Part shown: positions 61,886 to 64,000 of the stretch, one piece after another
Layout: each line of letters starts with the position of its first letter
Position numbering within the stretch: position 1 is the first letter of the stretch
NCBI RefSeq assembly: GCF_013409365.1
Contig: NZ_JACCBA010000001.1
Location: 4,774,001-4,838,000, forward strand
Length of the DNA stretch: 64,000 bases
Reading direction: 5' to 3'
Source: Actinomadura luteofluorescens
GTDB taxonomy: Bacteria > Actinomycetota > Actinomycetes > Streptosporangiales > Streptosporangiaceae
Translations under genes and position numbers: made by a program
Notes under the pieces: model-generated
What the model saw: the letters and a program-made list of their open reading frames with translations, nothing else
Database searches by the model: none
What the model was told of the DNA's origin: nothing

Positions 61886-62988
61886 CGTCCTGGCGGGGAG
61901 GCCGTTTCCTCGTGGTCGGCGGACAGAACACCTCGGGCGCGGAGCCGCGGCATGACCTCCGCGGCGAAGTAGCCCAACTCGTCAGCGTAATTGAGGAACG
62001 ACAGAGCGATACCGTCGAATCCCGCATGAGCGAAATCCGCCAGGCCGTCCGCGACGTCGTCGGGGTCGCCGACCAGCGGGCAGCTGCCGTGGCCGGCCGC
62101 GAACCTGTCGCGGTACACCTGGAGCATGTCCGGCGTGAACGACTGCGCGTGCAGCCCCTGCAGCCGCATCACCTCGTCGACGGCGGGCCAGTCGGCGCGC
62201 TCGTCGGCGTAGTAGTGCAGGAAGTCCTCCGCCTCCTTTTTCGTCGGCCGGCACACGACGTGGCCGAGGGTGAAGACGCCCACCTCCCGGCCGTGCGAGG
62301 CGGCCTCGGCGCGGATGGCCTTCACGATGTCGGCCCCGTCCTGCGGCCCGCCGACGACGGTGAACGCCCGGTCGGCGTTGCGCGCGGCGAACGAGCGTCC
62401 CTGCTTGGACGACCCGGCGTTGATGACGGGAAGGCTCTGCCCGTTGTACGGCTTGGGCCTGCCCACGACGTTCTTGAGCTGGAAGAACCGCCCCTCGTGA
62501 TCGAACGGCTCGTCGGACGACCAGATGCGCCTGACGACGTCCCACCACTCCTGCGCGAGGGCGTAGCGCGTGTCGTGGTCGCCGGGCAGCGAGAGGCCGA
62601 ACATCTCGTATTCGGGAGCGTGCCAACCGGCCACGATGTTCAGCCCGACCCGCCCCTTGCTGAGGTGGTCGGCGGTGGCGAGCTGCTTGGCCGCGACGAC
62701 GGGGTGGTGGAACGCGGTGTGGACGGTGGTGAACACGCGGAGCCGGGTCGTCTGGGCGAGCAGCCCGGACGCCCACACCAGCGGATCGAGGGCGCTGCGG
62801 TGGAAGTCGGTGTCCGGCCCCCAGTCCGTCCAGCGCGCGACCGGGAGGAGGAAGTCGATGCCGACCTCGTCCGCGATCCGGGCGAGCCGCAGATTGTCGT
62901 CCCAGGTGGCGTGCCATCGCTCCGGTGCGGTGGTGATGGCGAGCCCCGATTCGGTGTTGGGGGAGAACAGGCCGAGTTGGAATCCCAT
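61882..62988 (-). CDS. LLM class flavin-dependent oxidoreductase (RutA/NtaA-like)
   Basis: 368 residues from ATG 62988. A luciferase-like monooxygenase fold: QLGLFSPNTESGLAITTAPE, ADEVGIDFLLPVARW, LSKGRVGLNIVAGWHAPEYE and the QSLPVINAGSSKQGRSFAAR flavin-site piece. RutA opens the pyrimidine ring and NtaA/SnaA oxidise chelators or streptogramins; the precise substrate cannot be assigned. No flavin reductase is adjacent. First gene of a two-gene unit with the AraC regulator. Confidence 0.88.
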   Translation of the reverse strand: MGFQLGLFSPNTESGLAITTAPERWHATWDDNLRLARIADEVGIDFLLPVARWTDWGPDTDFHRSALDPLVWASGLLAQTTRLRVFTTVHTAFHHPVVAAKQLATADHLSKGRVGLNIVAGWHAPEYEMFGLSLPGDHDTRYALAQEWWDVVRRIWSSDEPFDHEGRFFQLKNVVGRPKPYNGQSLPVINAGSSKQGRSFAARNADRAFTVVGGPQDGADIVKAIRAEAASHGREVGVFTLGHVVCRPTKKEAEDFLHYYADERADWPAVDEVMRLQGLHAQSFTPDMLQVYRDRFAAGHGSCPLVGDPDDVADGLADFAHAGFDGIALSFLNYADELGYFAAEVMPRLRARGVLSADHEETASPPGR

Positions 62989-63095
62989 GCAGAACCTTTC
63001 CTATCCGATGCTTCCGTTAATGCCGGTCCGGTCGTTGCGCCCAGTATCGGAAGGCGTCGCCACGATGGGCAACGCGGTGACATACAGTGGCCGCC

Positions 63096-63866
63096 ATGCA
63101 GGCGCGCGTCCTCACGTTCAACACCCTTTTCAAAGGCGAGGCCCTGGCCCGGATGGCCGTCCTGGCCGAGACGATCGAGCGGTCGGACTACGACGTCGTC
63201 TGCTTGCAGGAGGTCATCTCGTGGCGGGTGCTGCGCCTGCTGCGACGCGTCGCGACCTCGTATGCCCACATCGCCTACCTGCCGATGTTCCCGCTCGTGC
63301 GCGGCGGGCTGGTGACCCTTTCCCGCCACCCGGTGGTCCGCCGCCATTTCCGGGCGTACGCTCCCGCCCCTCCGGCTCGTCCTGAATGGCTGCTGGGCAA
63401 GGGCGCCCTGTTCACCCGGATCCGCCTCCCCGAGGGGCACCTGACCGTCGTGAACACCCACCTTTCGGCGAACCTGGACATGGACTGGTCCTCGTCCAAC
63501 GTCTACGCGCGGGTCGAGAAGGCGGAGTTGGAGCGGCTGGCGGCGGCCGTCGACCGGATCCCCGAGACGGAACCGCTGGTGGCGATGGGCGATTTCAACG
63601 TCCCCCGTGACTCCCCCTACCTTGCGGAATTCATTTCGAGCACTGGTCTGCGTGACGCGTTCGGCGGTGACACGGAACCGACGTTCCGTCCCGAGTACGC
63701 CGAGATCGGCGCCATCGACCAGCTCCTGGTCAGGCCGGGCCTCGATGCGACGACGCGCCTGGTCTTCAAGGAGAAGGTCCGTCTTCCGAGCGGGCGTTCG
63801 GCTGTCCTGTCGGACCATTACGGGATCGCAGCCGACCTCACCGCCGGGAGCACGCGCGACGCTTAA
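63096..63866 (+). CDS. Endonuclease/exonuclease/phosphatase (EEP) family protein
   Basis: 256 residues from ATG 63096 (GTG 63087 adds three). Motifs: LTFNTLFKGE, DVVCLQEVISWRVL, LTVVNTHLSANLD, LVAMGDFNVPRDS and AVLSDHYGIAADL (metal-binding Glu, Asp-x-Asn and Ser-Asp-His). The family includes nucleases, phospholipases C and sphingomyelinases; nothing distinguishes them here. No signal peptide, so intracellular. It overlaps the convergent methyltransferase gene by four bases (TTAA). Confidence 0.85.
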   Translation: MQARVLTFNTLFKGEALARMAVLAETIERSDYDVVCLQEVISWRVLRLLRRVATSYAHIAYLPMFPLVRGGLVTLSRHPVVRRHFRAYAPAPPARPEWLLGKGALFTRIRLPEGHLTVVNTHLSANLDMDWSSSNVYARVEKAELERLAAAVDRIPETEPLVAMGDFNVPRDSPYLAEFISSTGLRDAFGGDTEPTFRPEYAEIGAIDQLLVRPGLDATTRLVFKEKVRLPSGRSAVLSDHYGIAADLTAGSTRDA

Positions 63867-64000
63867 CCGTCCTTGCGGGCCACGGCCGTCCAGCCCGCGT
63901 CGGTGATGTATTCGCCGCCGTAGGGACGCCATTCATGCAGGCGGACCACGCCCGGGTCGACGATGGTGAGTCCGTCGAGAAGGGCGGCCACCTGATCACG
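63863..64000 (-). CDS. SAM-dependent methyltransferase (Methyltransf_19 type), C-terminal end only
   Basis: The last 45 codons of a gene entering from the right edge: DQVAALLDGLTIVDPGVVRL, HEWRPYGGEYITDAGW and TAVARKDG. The FxDGLxxxxPGVVxxxxWRP pattern is typical of the actinobacterial S-adenosyl methyltransferase family (formerly DUF574). The N-terminal SAM-binding part is outside the window. Confidence 0.75.
   Translation of the reverse strand, partial: RDQVAALLDGLTIVDPGVVRLHEWRPYGGEYITDAGWTAVARKDG

Overview
The window is very GC-rich, high-GC actinomycete DNA. It uses GTG and TTG starts freely, has a strong G/C bias at third codon positions, and many genes overlap by ATGA or GTGA. The gene content (bldG with its anti-sigma partner, an ssd-tad locus, hppA, PucR and SARP-type regulators, an ECF sigma factor with a long extension) fits the Streptosporangiales or a related spore-forming line such as Actinomadura. 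Genus is an inference. Synteny statements (M. tuberculosis Rv3648-Rv3674, S. coelicolor bldG-hppA region) are from memory and were not searched.

Layout. 1-4.0 kb: carboxymuconolactone-decarboxylase-like/SDR pair, a membrane-tethered sigma factor, a PucR regulator. 4.1-12.3 kb: conserved chromosomal backbone nth, NUDIX, marP, DUF309, epoxide-hydrolase-like gene, holin-like protein, nhaA and acs. 12.5-20.8 kb: a degenerate Fic protein, a pentapeptide-repeat protein, then the Flp/Tad pilus locus ssd, tadA, tadB, tadC, flp, tadE and a TadG-like gene, broken by repeat-rich intergenic DNA. 21-27 kb: an anchored FN3 protein, an AfsR-like regulator and a berberine-bridge-type flavoprotein, probably an insertion in the backbone. 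27-35.5 kb: LapA-like gene, MrfA-type helicase, bldG plus anti-sigma gene, a long gene-poor stretch, hppA, a 39-residue membrane protein and a SixA-type phosphatase.

35.5-46.7 kb: FUSC transporter, serB, a three-gene coupled operon (SDR, MFS, QueA-like), a GAF histidine kinase with a LuxR-type regulator, a PP2C phosphatase, DUF2752 and RDD membrane proteins. 46.8-48.3 kb: a four-copy tandem array of about 98 bp, interrupted by a complete IS481-family element with a 6-bp target duplication. 48.3-64 kb: accessory genes, including an ABC ATPase, a TSUP transporter, a small gene under a probable LexA box, a sortase operon, a Rieske protein, a molybdopterin oxidoreductase, remnants of a Fur regulator and a GyrI-like protein, a CapA lipoprotein, an EphD-type fusion enzyme, an LLM flavoprotein with an AraC regulator, a nuclease-family protein and a methyltransferase tail.

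How genes work together: ssd-tad should build a Flp pilus, although no prepilin peptidase is in view. bldG and its partner form a partner-switching pair. The kinase/regulator pair is two-component. nth, NUDIX and MarP deal with DNA damage, oxidised nucleotides or cofactors and acid/oxidative stress. No CRISPR, prophage, rRNA or tRNA was recognised.
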